Positions 1 to 11,352 of a stretch of DNA of 64,000 bases are shown here, in pieces; the first letter of the stretch is position 1, and the number at the start of each line of letters is the position of its first letter. This DNA comes from Vicinamibacterales bacterium (GTDB lineage: Bacteria; Acidobacteriota; Vicinamibacteria; Vicinamibacterales; UBA2999), in the NCBI GenBank assembly GCA_030680175.1, contig JAUXWO010000113.1:1-64000 (forward strand), given 5' to 3'. The translations under genes were made by a program, and so were the position numbers. The notes under the pieces were generated by a model, which saw only the letters and a list, made by a program, of their open reading frames with translations, was not told the DNA's origin and did not search any database.

Positions 1-170
1 AGGTAGTGGGTCGTGGGTCGTGCGCGCCGATATTGCGCCTTCACAGCAAGCCCCCGGCTGCAGCACCGAGACTCACAGGCCGCGACCCACTACCCACTAC
101 CCACGACCCACGACCCACTACCTACTACCTGTCTACTACCCACTACCCACTACCACTCCCCGTCTACATC
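1..170. repeat. CCCACTA/CCCACGA heptanucleotide repeats with complementary GTAGTGGGTCGTGGGTCGT arm
   Basis: aggtagtgggtcgtgggtcgtgcg ... cccactacccactacccacgacccacgacccactacctactacc. Confidence 0.88.
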
Positions 171-1822
171 CCGTCGTACTGCGGGCCGCCGCCGCCCTCC
201 GGCGGGACCCACGTGATGACCCCGTAGGGGTCCATGATGTCGCAGGTCTTGCAGTGCACGCAGTTCGAGGCGTTGATCTGGAGGCGCTTGCCGCCCTGGC
301 CGTTGTCGACCATCTCGTAGACGCTGGCCGGGCAGAACTTCACGCAGGGATGGCCATACTCATCGCCGCAGATGGTGTGGCACACGTCGGTGTGCACGAG
401 CAGGTGGACGGGCTGCTCTTCGTCGTGCGCCACGCCCGAGTAGTGGACGCCGGTCACCTTGTCGAACGTCAGCTTCCGATCCGGCACCACGGCGTTCGAG
501 CCGGCCAGGATGTCCGCCTTGTCGATGCCGTAGTAATCGGCCAGGCGCCGCATCCGGGTGTGTCCGGGGTGCCCATGCAGGTCCTCGGGCCACCGGCCGC
601 CGGTGACCATCGCCAGCCCCGCGAAGGCCGACCCGGCAATGAGGCCGGCGCCGAACGCCTGGTGGACGTTGCGCACAGGGTAGAGCTCGGCCTTGATCGG
701 CCCCTCGTCCACGCGGGTCTTGTAGCGGCCGAGGACCGCCGACGAGGTGTCACCGGACCGCACGGCCTCGAACGCCGTCTCGGCCGCGTGCATCCCGCTC
801 CGCATGGCGAGATGGATGCCCTTCAGCCGCATCGAGTTCACGAAGTTCGCGGCATCGCCGATGATGAGGCCGCCGTCGAAATGCAGCCGCGGCTGCGTGT
901 TCCAGCCGCCTTCCGGCAGCGCCTTGGCGCCGTAGCGCACGAGCGACCCGCCCTCGAGGAGGCTCGCAATGAACGGGTGCAGCTTGAAGCGCTGGAACGC
1001 CGCGTGCGGGTCGAACAGCGGATCCTGGTAATCGAGTCCGACCACGAAGCCGATCGAGAGGCGGCCGTCCGGCATCGCATAGATCCAGCTGCCGCCGAAC
1101 TCCTCCTCGCGCAGCGGGTACCCGAGTGTGTGAATCACCGACCCCGGCGCGAGCCGGCCGGCCGGGACATCCCACAGCTCCTTGAGCCCGATCGCGAACT
1201 GCCCCGGCTGCTGGTGGACGCCGAGCTGGAGCGTGCGGGTCAGTTCCTTGGTGAGATGGCCGCGCACGCCGTCGGCGAAGATCGTGACCTTCGCGTGGAT
1301 ATCGGCGCCGGGCTCGTAGTTGCCCTTGCGCTCGCCGTGCTTGTCGAGGCCCTTGTCGCCGGTGCGTACGCCGATCACGCGCGACCCGTCAAACAGCACC
1401 GACTGCGCGGGGAAGCCGGTGAACAGGTCAATCCCGGCCGCCTCGACCTGCTCGCCCATCCACTTCGCCATGGCGCTCAGCGAGATGATGTAGTTGCCGT
1501 GGTTCTGGAACGGCGGCGGCGTGATGGGCATCCGCAGCTTGTGCTGCGGCGAGAGGAAGTAGACGCTGTCGTTGTCGACCGCGCAGGCGAGCGGCGCGCC
1601 CTTGGCTTCGAAGTCCGGGATCAAATCGCGCAGCGCCGAGGGGTCGAGGAGGGCGCCCGACAGCTGGTGCGATCCCACCTCGCGGCCCTTCTCGAGCACC
1701 GCGATCGCCAGCGGTTCCCCGCCATCCGCCTGCTGCAGCTGCGCGAGCCGCAGCGCGGCCGACAGGCCCGCCGGTCCCCCGCCGACGATCAGGACGTCAA
1801 CGTCGAGCGTCTCGCGTTCCAC
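164..1822 (-). CDS. Electron transfer flavoprotein-ubiquinone oxidoreductase (ETF-QO)
   Basis: FAD motif DVLIVGGGPAGLSAALRL near N-term; C-terminal ferredoxin-like CxxCxxC (NCVHCKTCDI); GTG start at 1822 overlaps the etfA stop. Confidence 0.93.
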   Translation of the reverse strand: MERETLDVDVLIVGGGPAGLSAALRLAQLQQADGGEPLAIAVLEKGREVGSHQLSGALLDPSALRDLIPDFEAKGAPLACAVDNDSVYFLSPQHKLRMPITPPPFQNHGNYIISLSAMAKWMGEQVEAAGIDLFTGFPAQSVLFDGSRVIGVRTGDKGLDKHGERKGNYEPGADIHAKVTIFADGVRGHLTKELTRTLQLGVHQQPGQFAIGLKELWDVPAGRLAPGSVIHTLGYPLREEEFGGSWIYAMPDGRLSIGFVVGLDYQDPLFDPHAAFQRFKLHPFIASLLEGGSLVRYGAKALPEGGWNTQPRLHFDGGLIIGDAANFVNSMRLKGIHLAMRSGMHAAETAFEAVRSGDTSSAVLGRYKTRVDEGPIKAELYPVRNVHQAFGAGLIAGSAFAGLAMVTGGRWPEDLHGHPGHTRMRRLADYYGIDKADILAGSNAVVPDRKLTFDKVTGVHYSGVAHDEEQPVHLLVHTDVCHTICGDEYGHPCVKFCPASVYEMVDNGQGGKRLQINASNCVHCKTCDIMDPYGVITWVPPEGGGGPQYDGM

Positions 1823-2790
1823 TAGCCCTTCTCCAGCTCCGCCACGAGCGCGGGCGCGATCTCGAAGAGGTCCGCGGCGATGCCGTAGTCCGCCACCTCG
1901 AAGATGGGCGCCTCGGCGTCCTTGTTGATCGCCACGATGGTCCGCGCGCCCTTCATCCCGACCAGGTGCTGAATGGCGCCGGAGATCCCGAGCGCCACGT
2001 ACAGCTTCGGCGCCACGGTCTGACCCGAGCTGCCAATCTGGCGTTCCATCGGCAGCCACCCGTTGTCGCAGATCGGCCGCGACGCGGCCAGTTCGGCGCC
2101 GAACGCCTTGGCCAGCCCCTCGGCAACGGCCACGTTCTCCTGCGACTTGATGCCGCGGCCGACGGCGACGATGCGCTCGGCCTGGGACAGATCCACGGCG
2201 GCCTTCGCCTCCTGGAAGGGCGCCTCCGCGGTCTGGCGGATGCGGGCGGCGTCGATCGTCACGGGCACGGCCTTCACCGGCGCCCCGGCGCCCCGGGCGG
2301 CCTGATCCGCGCGCAGCGCGCCGATCTGGAAGCTCACCAGATGCGGGGCGGGGCCGAGCGGCGCCACGTCGGCCACGAGCTTGCCCTGGAACATCGGCCG
2401 CGCGAACGCGGTGGTCCCGTTGACGCTCCGGACCGCGGTCACGTCGGTGATGAGCGCCCGGTCGAGCCGCGCGGCCAGCGCCGGCGCGAAGTCGCGCGTC
2501 TGGTAGGTGTGCGGCAGGAAGACATAGGCGGGCGATTCCGCCTCGATCACCTGCTGCACGGCCTGCACGAACGCATCGGGCGTGTAGACGCCGAGCGCCA
2601 CATCATCGGCCGTGAGCACTTCCGCGACCTCGGCCGCGGCGAGTTCGGCGGCGGCGGCCGCGCCACCCGGACCGAGGACCGCGACCTTGATGGGCGTGAC
2701 GCCGGCGGCGAGTTGCTGCGCGGCGGCGATCACTTCCCAGCTGGCGCGATTGAGCGCGCCGTTCTTCTGTTCGGCAATAACGAGAATCAC
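1822..2790 (-). CDS. etfA: Electron transfer flavoprotein alpha subunit
   Basis: ETF-alpha C-terminal FAD motif (ASRPICDNGWLPMERQIGSSGQTVAPKLYVALGISGAIQHLVGM). Confidence 0.95.
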   Translation of the reverse strand: MILVIAEQKNGALNRASWEVIAAAQQLAAGVTPIKVAVLGPGGAAAAAELAAAEVAEVLTADDVALGVYTPDAFVQAVQQVIEAESPAYVFLPHTYQTRDFAPALAARLDRALITDVTAVRSVNGTTAFARPMFQGKLVADVAPLGPAPHLVSFQIGALRADQAARGAGAPVKAVPVTIDAARIRQTAEAPFQEAKAAVDLSQAERIVAVGRGIKSQENVAVAEGLAKAFGAELAASRPICDNGWLPMERQIGSSGQTVAPKLYVALGISGAIQHLVGMKGARTIVAINKDAEAPIFEVADYGIAADLFEIAPALVAELEKG

Positions 2791-3548
2791 AGGGCTCGCG
2801 CCTCCTCGCGCAACCGGCGGACCAGCTCCTTGGCGGCCTCGGCCGGCGAACCGGTAATCATCACGGTCTGCTTCTGCTTCTGCGGCAAATAGAGGGCCAG
2901 GACCTGCTGGCGGGACGCCACGCCTTCCGGCGGCGCCACCTTCCGGATCTCCTTCTTCTTCGCCGCCATGATGCCCTTGAGCGTGGCGTAACGCAGCTGG
3001 TTGATCCCGCTCTGGATCGTCAGCAGCGCCGGCAGCGGCATCGTCAGGTACTGGAACCAGCCGCCTTCGAGCTCGCGCTTGACCTTCAGCGCGGCGTCCT
3101 GCACCTGGACTTCCATGATGATGGTCGAGTGCGGCATGCCGAGCCGCTCGGCGAGGACGGGCCCGAACTGCGCGTGGCCCTGATCGTCCGACTGGAGGCC
3201 CGTGAGCACGAGGTCGAACTGCTCCTCGGCCATGGCCCCGGCGAGCGCCGCGGCGGCCATCGCCGCGTCCCCGGCGCCAAGCGCCGTGTCCTCGACGTGG
3301 ATGGCGCGGTCGGCCCCGCGCGCCAACGCCTCGCGAATCACCTGCTGCACGCGGGTGGGACCCGCCGACACGACCACGACCTCGCCGCCGTGCTTCTCGC
3401 GGAGGCGCAGGCCTTCCTCGAGCGCATAGGCGTCGGGCTCGTTCATCTCGTAGCTGACGTCCTGCTCGCGAATCCAGGTCTTGTCGTCATTCAGCCGCGG
3501 CTGCCACTCCCGCGTGGGCACCTGCTTGATACAGACTGCGATTTTCAT
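2787..3548 (-). CDS. etfB: Electron transfer flavoprotein beta subunit
   Basis: MKIAVCIKQVPTRE N-terminus, ETF-beta signature; 4-nt overlap with etfA. Confidence 0.95.
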   Translation of the reverse strand: MKIAVCIKQVPTREWQPRLNDDKTWIREQDVSYEMNEPDAYALEEGLRLREKHGGEVVVVSAGPTRVQQVIREALARGADRAIHVEDTALGAGDAAMAAAALAGAMAEEQFDLVLTGLQSDDQGHAQFGPVLAERLGMPHSTIIMEVQVQDAALKVKRELEGGWFQYLTMPLPALLTIQSGINQLRYATLKGIMAAKKKEIRKVAPPEGVASRQQVLALYLPQKQKQTVMITGSPAEAAKELVRRLREEARAL

Positions 3549-3555
3549 TGTTCCC

Positions 3556-3612
3556 TTACAACCAAGAACACAAACACGAAGGACACGAAGGCCACGAAGA
3601 TCCGCACGAAGC
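3556..3612. repeat. CACGAAGGA-type 9-nt periodic dispersed repeat (single arm)
   Basis: acacaaacacgaaggacacgaaggccacgaag; same sequence recurs near 34423, 34590, 48285 and 58592. Confidence 0.85.
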
Positions 3613-3631
3613 AACTCGATCGACGGAGGAA

Positions 3632-3716
3632 ATCCTGCGTCCCGCTGTCGGCACCGTGCGTCCCACTGTCGGCATCCTGAGTCCCACTGTCGGCGACCCG
3701 AGCACCACTGTCGCGC
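3632..3716. repeat. Degenerate 21-nt tandem repeat, about 4 units
   Basis: Units ATCCTGCGTCCCGCTGTCGGC / ACCGTGCGTCCCACTGTCGGC / ATCCTGAGTCCCACTGTCGGC / GACCCGAGCACCACTGTCGCGC. Confidence 0.85.
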
Positions 3717-3722
3717 CCGGCG

Positions 3723-4964
<1,242 letters not shown>

Positions 4965-5035
4965 GTTTCCTCCGATGCCCCCTCGGTCGGCCGGCGCGTC
5001 GGCCGCAGGGCCGGCGGCCGGCCCCGGGGCCTGCC

Positions 5036-5278
5036 CTACTTCTTGGACTTGGCGTGGGCCTCGATGTACTCGACGGCTTCCTTCACGCGCGTGATCTTCT
5101 CGGCGTCGTCGTCCGGAATCTCGATCCCGAACTCCTCCTCGAACGCCATGACGAGCTCGACGGTATCGAGCGAGTCGGCGCCGAGGTCGTCGACGAACGA
5201 GGCATCCGGCGTCACTTCTTCCTCGTCGACGCCCAACTGCTCCACGATAATGCTCTTGACCTTGTCGGCAACGGCCAT
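5036..5278 (-). CDS. acpP: Acyl carrier protein
   Basis: 80 aa, [20 protein letters not shown] phosphopantetheine site. Confidence 0.98.
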   Translation of the reverse strand: MAVADKVKSIIVEQLGVDEEEVTPDASFVDDLGADSLDTVELVMAFEEEFGIEIPDDDAEKITRVKEAVEYIEAHAKSKK

Positions 5279-5288
5279 TCCGCCCTCC

Positions 5289-6029
5289 CTACATGTACAT
5301 CCCGCCGTTGACTGCGAGAATCTGACCAGTAATATACGACGCCTCGTCGGAGGCGAGAAAACTCACGGCCGAGGCCACGTCCTCGGGCGCGCCCAAACGG
5401 CCCAGGGGAATCTGAGCCGCCCAGTCTCCGTGCGCCTGCGCCGTGATCGCCCGGGTCATGTCCGTGTCGATGAGCCCCGGCGCCACAACGTTGACGGTGA
5501 TGTTGCGCGACGCCACTTCCCGCGCCAGCGACTTGCAGAAGCCAATCAGGCCGGCCTTCGACGCCGCGTAATTGGCCTGCCCGGCATTGCCCGACTGCGC
5601 CACGACCGAACTCACCGCGACGATCCGCCCGCTCCGCTGCTTGATCATGGGCTTGAGCGCCGCCTGGCAGAGCACGAACGCCCCCGTCAGGTTCGTGGCG
5701 ATCACCTCGTCCCAGTCGGCGCGCTTCATCCGCAGCATCAACTGGTCGCGCGTGACGCCGGCATTGCTCACGAGAATATCGAGCCGGCCGTGCCGCGTGA
5801 CGACGCCGGCGACGAGCGCCGTGAGCGCATCCGCGTCCGTCATGTCGGCCGAGGCCGCCTCGGCGCGGCCGCCCGCGGCCACGATGGCGTCCACCGCCGC
5901 CTGCGCATTGTCCCCGCGCGCCACCGCCACCACCGTCGCGCCGCGCGCGGCCAGCATCGCCGCCGTGGCGCGCCCGATGCCGCGCGACGCACCGGTGACG
6001 ATCGCGACCCGTCCGTCCAGTGCTGTCAT
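5289..6029 (-). CDS. fabG: 3-oxoacyl-[acyl-carrier-protein] reductase
   Basis: [25 protein letters not shown]; fab operon context. Confidence 0.96.
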   Translation of the reverse strand: MTALDGRVAIVTGASRGIGRATAAMLAARGATVVAVARGDNAQAAVDAIVAAGGRAEAASADMTDADALTALVAGVVTRHGRLDILVSNAGVTRDQLMLRMKRADWDEVIATNLTGAFVLCQAALKPMIKQRSGRIVAVSSVVAQSGNAGQANYAASKAGLIGFCKSLAREVASRNITVNVVAPGLIDTDMTRAITAQAHGDWAAQIPLGRLGAPEDVASAVSFLASDEASYITGQILAVNGGMYM

Positions 6030-6967
6030 CAGGATGCCTGCCCTGCGAACACGGCCTCGACGCCTGCCAGGCCGTCCGGGCTCTCGAAATTCAGGATCGT
6101 GGCCCCGCGCGCCATCTTCTTCGCCAATCCGCTCAGCACCGTACCGGGGCCCACCTCAACATACGCGGTGACGCCCTCGGACGCAAGGCGCGCCATGACG
6201 TCCTCCCAGCGCACGGGCGCCGAGACCTGCTGCACGAGCGCCTCGATGCCCGCCGCCCCCTCGCGCCGGGGGGCGCCGTCCACGTTGACGACCACCGGGA
6301 TCTCCGGATCCCGCACCGTCAGCGCGCGCAGTTCCGGCGCGAGCCGCACCTCGGCCGGGCGCATCAGGGCGCAGTGGAACGGCGCGCTGACGGGGAGCGC
6401 AATCACGCGCCTGGCCCCGAGGGTCCTGGCCGCCTCCCCGGCGCGGGCCACCGCGGCCGCCGTGCCGGCGATGACGATCTGGCCGGGCGAGTTCAGGTTC
6501 GCCGGGCTCACCACCTCGCCTTCGGCCGCCTGCGCGCACGCCTGGCGCACGCCCGCCTCGTCGAGGCCGAGCACGGCCGCCATCGCCCCGGTGCCCACCG
6601 GCACCGCCTCCTGCATGTAGCGCCCCCGGTTCCTGACGATCCGCACGGCATCGGCGAACTCGAAGGTGCCGGCGGCCACGTGGGCGGAGTACTCGCCGAG
6701 GCTGTGCCCCGCCACGAACGCCGGGCGCAGCCCCCGCGACGCCAGCAGGCGCCACGCCGCCACGCTTACCGTCAGGATCGCCGGCTGGGTGTGCTCGGTG
6801 AGCATCAACTGCTCGGCCGGCCCCTCGAAGATCAGCCGGCTGAGCGGCGCGCCGAGCGCCGCGTCCGCCTCGGCGAACGTGTCGCGGCAGATCGGAAAGG
6901 CATCGGCCAGCGCGCGGCCCATGCCGACCGCCTGCGAGCCCTGGCCTGGAAACAGAAAGGCAATCAC
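6029..6967 (-). CDS. fabD: Malonyl CoA-acyl carrier protein transacylase
   Basis: FLFPGQGSQ, GHSLGEYSA; probable GTG start at 6967 overlapping the plsX stop. Confidence 0.95.
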   Translation of the reverse strand: MIAFLFPGQGSQAVGMGRALADAFPICRDTFAEADAALGAPLSRLIFEGPAEQLMLTEHTQPAILTVSVAAWRLLASRGLRPAFVAGHSLGEYSAHVAAGTFEFADAVRIVRNRGRYMQEAVPVGTGAMAAVLGLDEAGVRQACAQAAEGEVVSPANLNSPGQIVIAGTAAAVARAGEAARTLGARRVIALPVSAPFHCALMRPAEVRLAPELRALTVRDPEIPVVVNVDGAPRREGAAGIEALVQQVSAPVRWEDVMARLASEGVTAYVEVGPGTVLSGLAKKMARGATILNFESPDGLAGVEAVFAGQAS

Positions 6968-7971
6968 CGTTGGGGCACCGCCGCGCGAGCGATCTCCTGC
7001 TCCACGCGTTCGAGAAACTGGGACGAGGCAAAGCGCGACGCCATCGCCACGGCGTTGCGAACCGCCTTGGCCGACGAGCGGCCGTGGCCCACGATACACA
7101 ACCCGGCCACCCCCATCAGCGGGGCGCCACCGAACTCCGAGTAATCCACGCGCTTGCGGAACCGCCGGAACGCGCGGCGCGACAGCAGCGACCCCACCTG
7201 GCTCGAGAACGTGCTCGACAACTCCTCGCCGAGCAGCTCTTCCACCATCTCGACCAGCCCTTCGCTCAACTTCAGCGCGACGTTGCCCGTGAAGCCGTCA
7301 CAGACGATCACGTCGGCCGCGCCGCTGAAGATCTCGCGGGCCTCGATGTTGCCGATGAAGCGGAGGGGCGCGGCCTTCAGCAGCCGGTGCGCCTCGCGCG
7401 TCAACTCGTTGCCCTTGGTCTCCTCTTCGCCGATGGAGAGGAGGCCGACGCGGGGGTCGGCGATGCCGAGCGCCACGCGCGCGTAGACGGCGCCCATGGC
7501 GCCGAACTGCAGCAGATGCGGCGGCCGGCACGAGACCGTCGCCCCCGCGTCGAGCAGCACCGCCATCCCGTGACGGGTCGGAATCGCCGGCGCGAGCGCC
7601 GGCCGGTCCACGCCCGGCAGCATGCCGAACGCGGCGTGCGCCGCCATCACCGCCGCACCGGTGTGCCCGGCGCTGACGAGTCCCGCGGCCTTGCCCGACG
7701 CGACGAGCTCCGCCGCCACCCGAATCGAGGCCAGGGGCTTGCGCCGCAGGGCCTGGGCCGGCGATTCGGCCATCTCGATCACATCGGGCGCCTCGACCAC
7801 GCACACGTCGAGCGTGTCCCGATCGGGATGCCGCCGCAGTTCCTCGTCGATCGCCGCCGTGCGGCCGACCAGGGCGACGCCGATCCCGAGATGACGCGCG
7901 GCGGCCAGCGCCCCGTCGACCACACGGCCAGGGGCGTGATCGCCGCCCATGGCGTCGATCGCGATGCGCAT
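6964..7971 (-). CDS. plsX: Phosphate acyltransferase
   Basis: MRIAIDAMGGDHAP N-terminus, SAGHTGA, VCDGFTGNVALK. Confidence 0.96.
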   Translation of the reverse strand: MRIAIDAMGGDHAPGRVVDGALAAARHLGIGVALVGRTAAIDEELRRHPDRDTLDVCVVEAPDVIEMAESPAQALRRKPLASIRVAAELVASGKAAGLVSAGHTGAAVMAAHAAFGMLPGVDRPALAPAIPTRHGMAVLLDAGATVSCRPPHLLQFGAMGAVYARVALGIADPRVGLLSIGEEETKGNELTREAHRLLKAAPLRFIGNIEAREIFSGAADVIVCDGFTGNVALKLSEGLVEMVEELLGEELSSTFSSQVGSLLSRRAFRRFRKRVDYSEFGGAPLMGVAGLCIVGHGRSSAKAVRNAVAMASRFASSQFLERVEQEIARAAVPQR

Positions 7972-8011
7972 CGTGGGCTGGATCGCGAGGCCGGCCGAAG
8001 CCGGCCGATCG

Positions 8012-8194
8012 CTACTCGCCGTCGACCGGGCGCACCTGGCGCTGCTTGTAGTGGCCGCAGTAGGCGCACACGCGGTGCGGGGCCTTGGGCTCTCCGCACT
8101 GCGGGCAGTTGCCGGCCGTGAAGGCGGTCAGGGTGTCGTGGGTGCGGCGCTTCCGGCCGCGGGTCTTCGAGTGGCGCCGCTTTGGATTAGGCAT
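8012..8194 (-). CDS. rpmF: 50S ribosomal protein L32
   Basis: MPNPKRRHSKTRGRKRRTHD...CPQCGEPKAPHRVCAYCGHYKQRQV, zinc-type L32. Confidence 0.96.
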   Translation of the reverse strand: MPNPKRRHSKTRGRKRRTHDTLTAFTAGNCPQCGEPKAPHRVCAYCGHYKQRQVRPVDGE

Positions 8195-8726
8195 CGTCGT
8201 TCTTCCGGTCTGAGGTAATGAGCGTCTTGAGCACGTCGAGCCGCGGATCCACCCACACGCGGGTGCACCCACAGACTCCCTGGTTGAGGTTCGTCCCGCA
8301 GTCGGGGCACAGCCCCTGGCAGTCCGGCCGGCACAGCGGCTTCATGGGCAGCGCCAGGTAGCACTGCTCGTCCACCAGCTGCCGCAGGTCGATGGTCTCC
8401 TCCTCATAGAAGGCCACCGACATGTCATCGTCGCCGATCTCGCGTTCGGCGAACTCCCCGGCGTCGGCCAGCGGCACGTACTGGAGGTCGAACACCCCCT
8501 CCACCGGCAACGCGTAGGGCTCCAGGCAGCGGCCGCACTCGAGTCCGAGCGTCGTCGTGACCCGTCCCGCCAGCCGCACCCGCGCCTTGTCCTTGTAGAT
8601 CGTCAGCCGCAGGACCACGGGTGCCGCCACCGTGTAGTCCTGATCGCCGTCCGCGAACCGGTCCGGGGCGTACGTCGCCTCGAACGGGGTCTCCGGCTGA
8701 CGAATCTGGTTGAGATCTAACTTCAT
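8187..8726 (-). CDS. YceD/DUF177-family protein
   Basis: Position upstream of rpmF-plsX; CxxC...CPDCGTNLNQG C-terminus typical of DUF177. Confidence 0.85.
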   Translation of the reverse strand: MKLDLNQIRQPETPFEATYAPDRFADGDQDYTVAAPVVLRLTIYKDKARVRLAGRVTTTLGLECGRCLEPYALPVEGVFDLQYVPLADAGEFAEREIGDDDMSVAFYEEETIDLRQLVDEQCYLALPMKPLCRPDCQGLCPDCGTNLNQGVCGCTRVWVDPRLDVLKTLITSDRKNDDA

Positions 8727-8808
8727 GGCCACCCGGTCCTGTCCGCGCCACGCGCAGATGGCCGACCGAAAAGTATACCACGGAGCTAAGGTGTTGCAGA
8801 CAGGGGCG

Positions 8809-9876
8809 TTAGATGCCCCCCAGTTCGACCCAGGGCTTCGGGATGAAGAGCCGCTCGTAGAGCGCCACGGCATAGCGGTCCGTCATCCCGGCCACGAAGT
8901 CCTGGACGGCCGTATCCAGGCCCTCGGCCTCGACCGTGCGCAGGTCCAGGAACTCGTCCGGCCGCTGCCGCACCTTCTCCCAGAGCCCGCCCAGAATCCC
9001 CTCGGCCTTGGCGAACTCCGCCGTAGCCACCTGGTTCTCGTAGACGGCATCGAACAGGAAGCCCCGGAGCTCGAGCGTGGCCTCGAGCATCGGCTCGCTC
9101 ATCCGGATCTCGGTCAGGCCACCCGCGAGCGTCTCCTGCACCACGTCGCCCACCATCCGGCCGATCCGCTCCGACGAGGACCGGCCGAGCGCCTGCACGG
9201 CCGCGGCCGGGAGCCGCGATTCGGCCAGCAGCCCCGCACGCACCGCGTCGTCGATGTCGTGATTGACGTAGGCGATGATGTCGGCCACGCGCGCCACCTG
9301 CCCTTCGATGGTGCCCGCGCGATGCTCGGGGGGGGCGCCCACCGGCAGGCCGTGCTTGCCCTTCGAGTGCCGCGCGATGCCGTCGCGCACCTCCCACGTC
9401 AGGTTGAGCCCCTGCCGATCGTGCTCGAGGACATCCACGATCCGGAGGCTCTGCTCGTAGTGGTTGAAGCCCGCCGGGTTGAGCGCCTGCAGCACGCGCT
9501 CGCCGGCGTGCCCGAAGGGCGTATGGCCCAGGTCGTGGCCGAGCGCGATCGCCTCGGTCAGCTCCTCGTGCAGCCGCAGCACCTTCGCTATCGTCCGCGC
9601 GATCTGCGAGACCTCGAGCGTGTGGGTGAGCCGCGTGCGGTAGTGATCGCCCGCCGGCGAGAAGAAGACCTGCGTCTTGTGCTTGAGGCGGCGAAACGCC
9701 TTCGTGTGGATGATGCGATCGCGGTCGCGCTGGAACGACGGCCGGATGGGATCCTCGACCTCGGGCCGCACACGCCCCTTCGTCCGGTCGCTCTTGGCGG
9801 CGTGCGGGTCCAGCGTGTCGTGCTCGCGTTGCTCGAGTTGTTGGCGAATCAGCATGGCAGTGGGTGTGGGGAGCAA
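8809..9876 (-). CDS. dgt: Deoxyguanosinetriphosphate triphosphohydrolase-like protein
   Basis: RDRIIHTKAFRRLKHKTQVF, RLTHTLEVSQIAR, ALGHDLGHTPFGHAGE HD motif. Confidence 0.93.
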   Translation of the reverse strand: MLPTPTAMLIRQQLEQREHDTLDPHAAKSDRTKGRVRPEVEDPIRPSFQRDRDRIIHTKAFRRLKHKTQVFFSPAGDHYRTRLTHTLEVSQIARTIAKVLRLHEELTEAIALGHDLGHTPFGHAGERVLQALNPAGFNHYEQSLRIVDVLEHDRQGLNLTWEVRDGIARHSKGKHGLPVGAPPEHRAGTIEGQVARVADIIAYVNHDIDDAVRAGLLAESRLPAAAVQALGRSSSERIGRMVGDVVQETLAGGLTEIRMSEPMLEATLELRGFLFDAVYENQVATAEFAKAEGILGGLWEKVRQRPDEFLDLRTVEAEGLDTAVQDFVAGMTDRYAVALYERLFIPKPWVELGGI

Positions 9877-9911
9877 ACCCCAATGGTAGCCGAGGATCGT
9901 GACAATCCGGG

Positions 9912-11078
9912 TCAGATGATCCGGGCGAGGAAGCTCGTGCCGGACAGAAGCGGCGCCACCCCGAAGACGTCCGCCAGCGTCTGTCCCAGGTCCGCAAACG
10001 TGGCCCGTGTGCCCAGATCCACACCGGGGCGGACGCGCGCGCCCGTGGCCAGGACCGGCACGTACTCCCGCGAGTGATCCGTGCTCGGGGTGCTCGGGTC
10101 GTTGCCATGGTCCGCGGTGATGATCAGCAGGTCATCCCCGGCCAGGCGCGGCAGCAGCGCCGCGAGCCGGCGGTCGAACCGCTCGAGGTTGGCCGCGTAG
10201 CCGGCTACGTCGTTGCGATGGCCGTACTGCGTGTCGAAGTCGACGAGGTTCGCGAAGATCAAGCCACGATCGACCTCCGCGAGCGCGCGCTCCACCAGAT
10301 CCATGCCGGCGTCGTCGCTCGCCGATGGCCAGCTGCGCGTGATGCCGCGTCCGGCAAAGAGATCCGCGATCTTCCCGATCGCAGTCACCTCGTGCCCGCG
10401 CGCCAGCAGCCCGTCGAGCAGCGTGTCACGGACCGGCGGCATGGCGTAGTCGTGGCGGTGCGCCGTGCGCCGGAACGCGCCGGGCTCGCCGACGAAGGGC
10501 CGGGCGATCACGCGGCCGAGGCCACGCCCCTCCACCGCCAGCGCATACGCGGCCTCACACCAGCGGTACAACTCGGGGACCGGCACCCGCGCCTCGTGCG
10601 CCGCGATCTGGAACACGCTGTCGGCCGAGGTGTAGACGATCGGCCAGCCGGTCTCGAGGTGCCGCGGTCCCAGTTCGTCGATGATCGCCGTGCCGGAGGC
10701 GACGACGTTGCCGAGCGACGGGCGGCCGATGCGCGACTCGAAGTCGGCGATCAGATCGGCGGGAAAGCCGTCCGGGAACGTCGGGAACGGGCGTTCGAGC
10801 ACGATGCCCATCAGCTCCCAGTGCCCGGTAACCGAGTCCTTCCCCTTTGATTGCTGCGCCATCCGGCCGAAGGCGCCTGCCGGCGGGGCCGGATCCTGCA
10901 CGGGCGGGAGGGACACGAGGCGGGACAGGCCCAGGCGCCGGAGCGCCGGCACGCGCAGCGGCACCGCGGTGGCGATATGCCCCAGCGTGTCGCTGCCCTC
11001 GTCGCCGTACGCGGCGGCATCGGGCAGTTCGCCGATCCCCACGCTGTCGAGGACGATGACGATGGCGCGTGTGAACAC
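9912..11078 (-). CDS. deoB: Phosphopentomutase
   Basis: [40 protein letters not shown]; start placed at GTG 11078. Confidence 0.93.
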   Translation of the reverse strand: MFTRAIVIVLDSVGIGELPDAAAYGDEGSDTLGHIATAVPLRVPALRRLGLSRLVSLPPVQDPAPPAGAFGRMAQQSKGKDSVTGHWELMGIVLERPFPTFPDGFPADLIADFESRIGRPSLGNVVASGTAIIDELGPRHLETGWPIVYTSADSVFQIAAHEARVPVPELYRWCEAAYALAVEGRGLGRVIARPFVGEPGAFRRTAHRHDYAMPPVRDTLLDGLLARGHEVTAIGKIADLFAGRGITRSWPSASDDAGMDLVERALAEVDRGLIFANLVDFDTQYGHRNDVAGYAANLERFDRRLAALLPRLAGDDLLIITADHGNDPSTPSTDHSREYVPVLATGARVRPGVDLGTRATFADLGQTLADVFGVAPLLSGTSFLARII

Positions 11079-11103
11079 GGATCCGTCCGGCGGCAGCCGG
11101 GAC

Positions 11104-11352
11104 CTACGGGTGATGCGACGAGAAGTAGTTGGGCACGCTGCGCGGCGTCCGAATCGTCGCAATCGCGTGCTTGAAGATGAGGTGATCCATCCCGCTGTGC
11201 TCGACGATCAGCGCGAAGCGGTCGAAGTTCTTGATCCGCGCTTCGAACTCACGGCCGTCGAGCAGGTGGATTGCCACGGGGAGCTTCTCGCGTCGCGCGT
11301 AGTTCAGGAAGACATCCTGGATGTTCGGCGCGCCGGATTTGGGTTCAGCCAT
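11104..11352 (-). CDS. hfq: RNA chaperone Hfq
   Basis: [45 protein letters not shown]...FKHAIATI; adjacent to miaA. Confidence 0.95.
   Translation of the reverse strand: MAEPKSGAPNIQDVFLNYARREKLPVAIHLLDGREFEARIKNFDRFALIVEHSGMDHLIFKHAIATIRTPRSVPNYFSSHHP

Noticed and set aside
20-1825. 601-aa plus-strand ORF opposite ETF-QO
   Set aside because: Antisense shadow ORF typical of high-GC coding DNA; the N-terminus is translated heptamer repeat and the minus strand encodes a clear ETF-QO.
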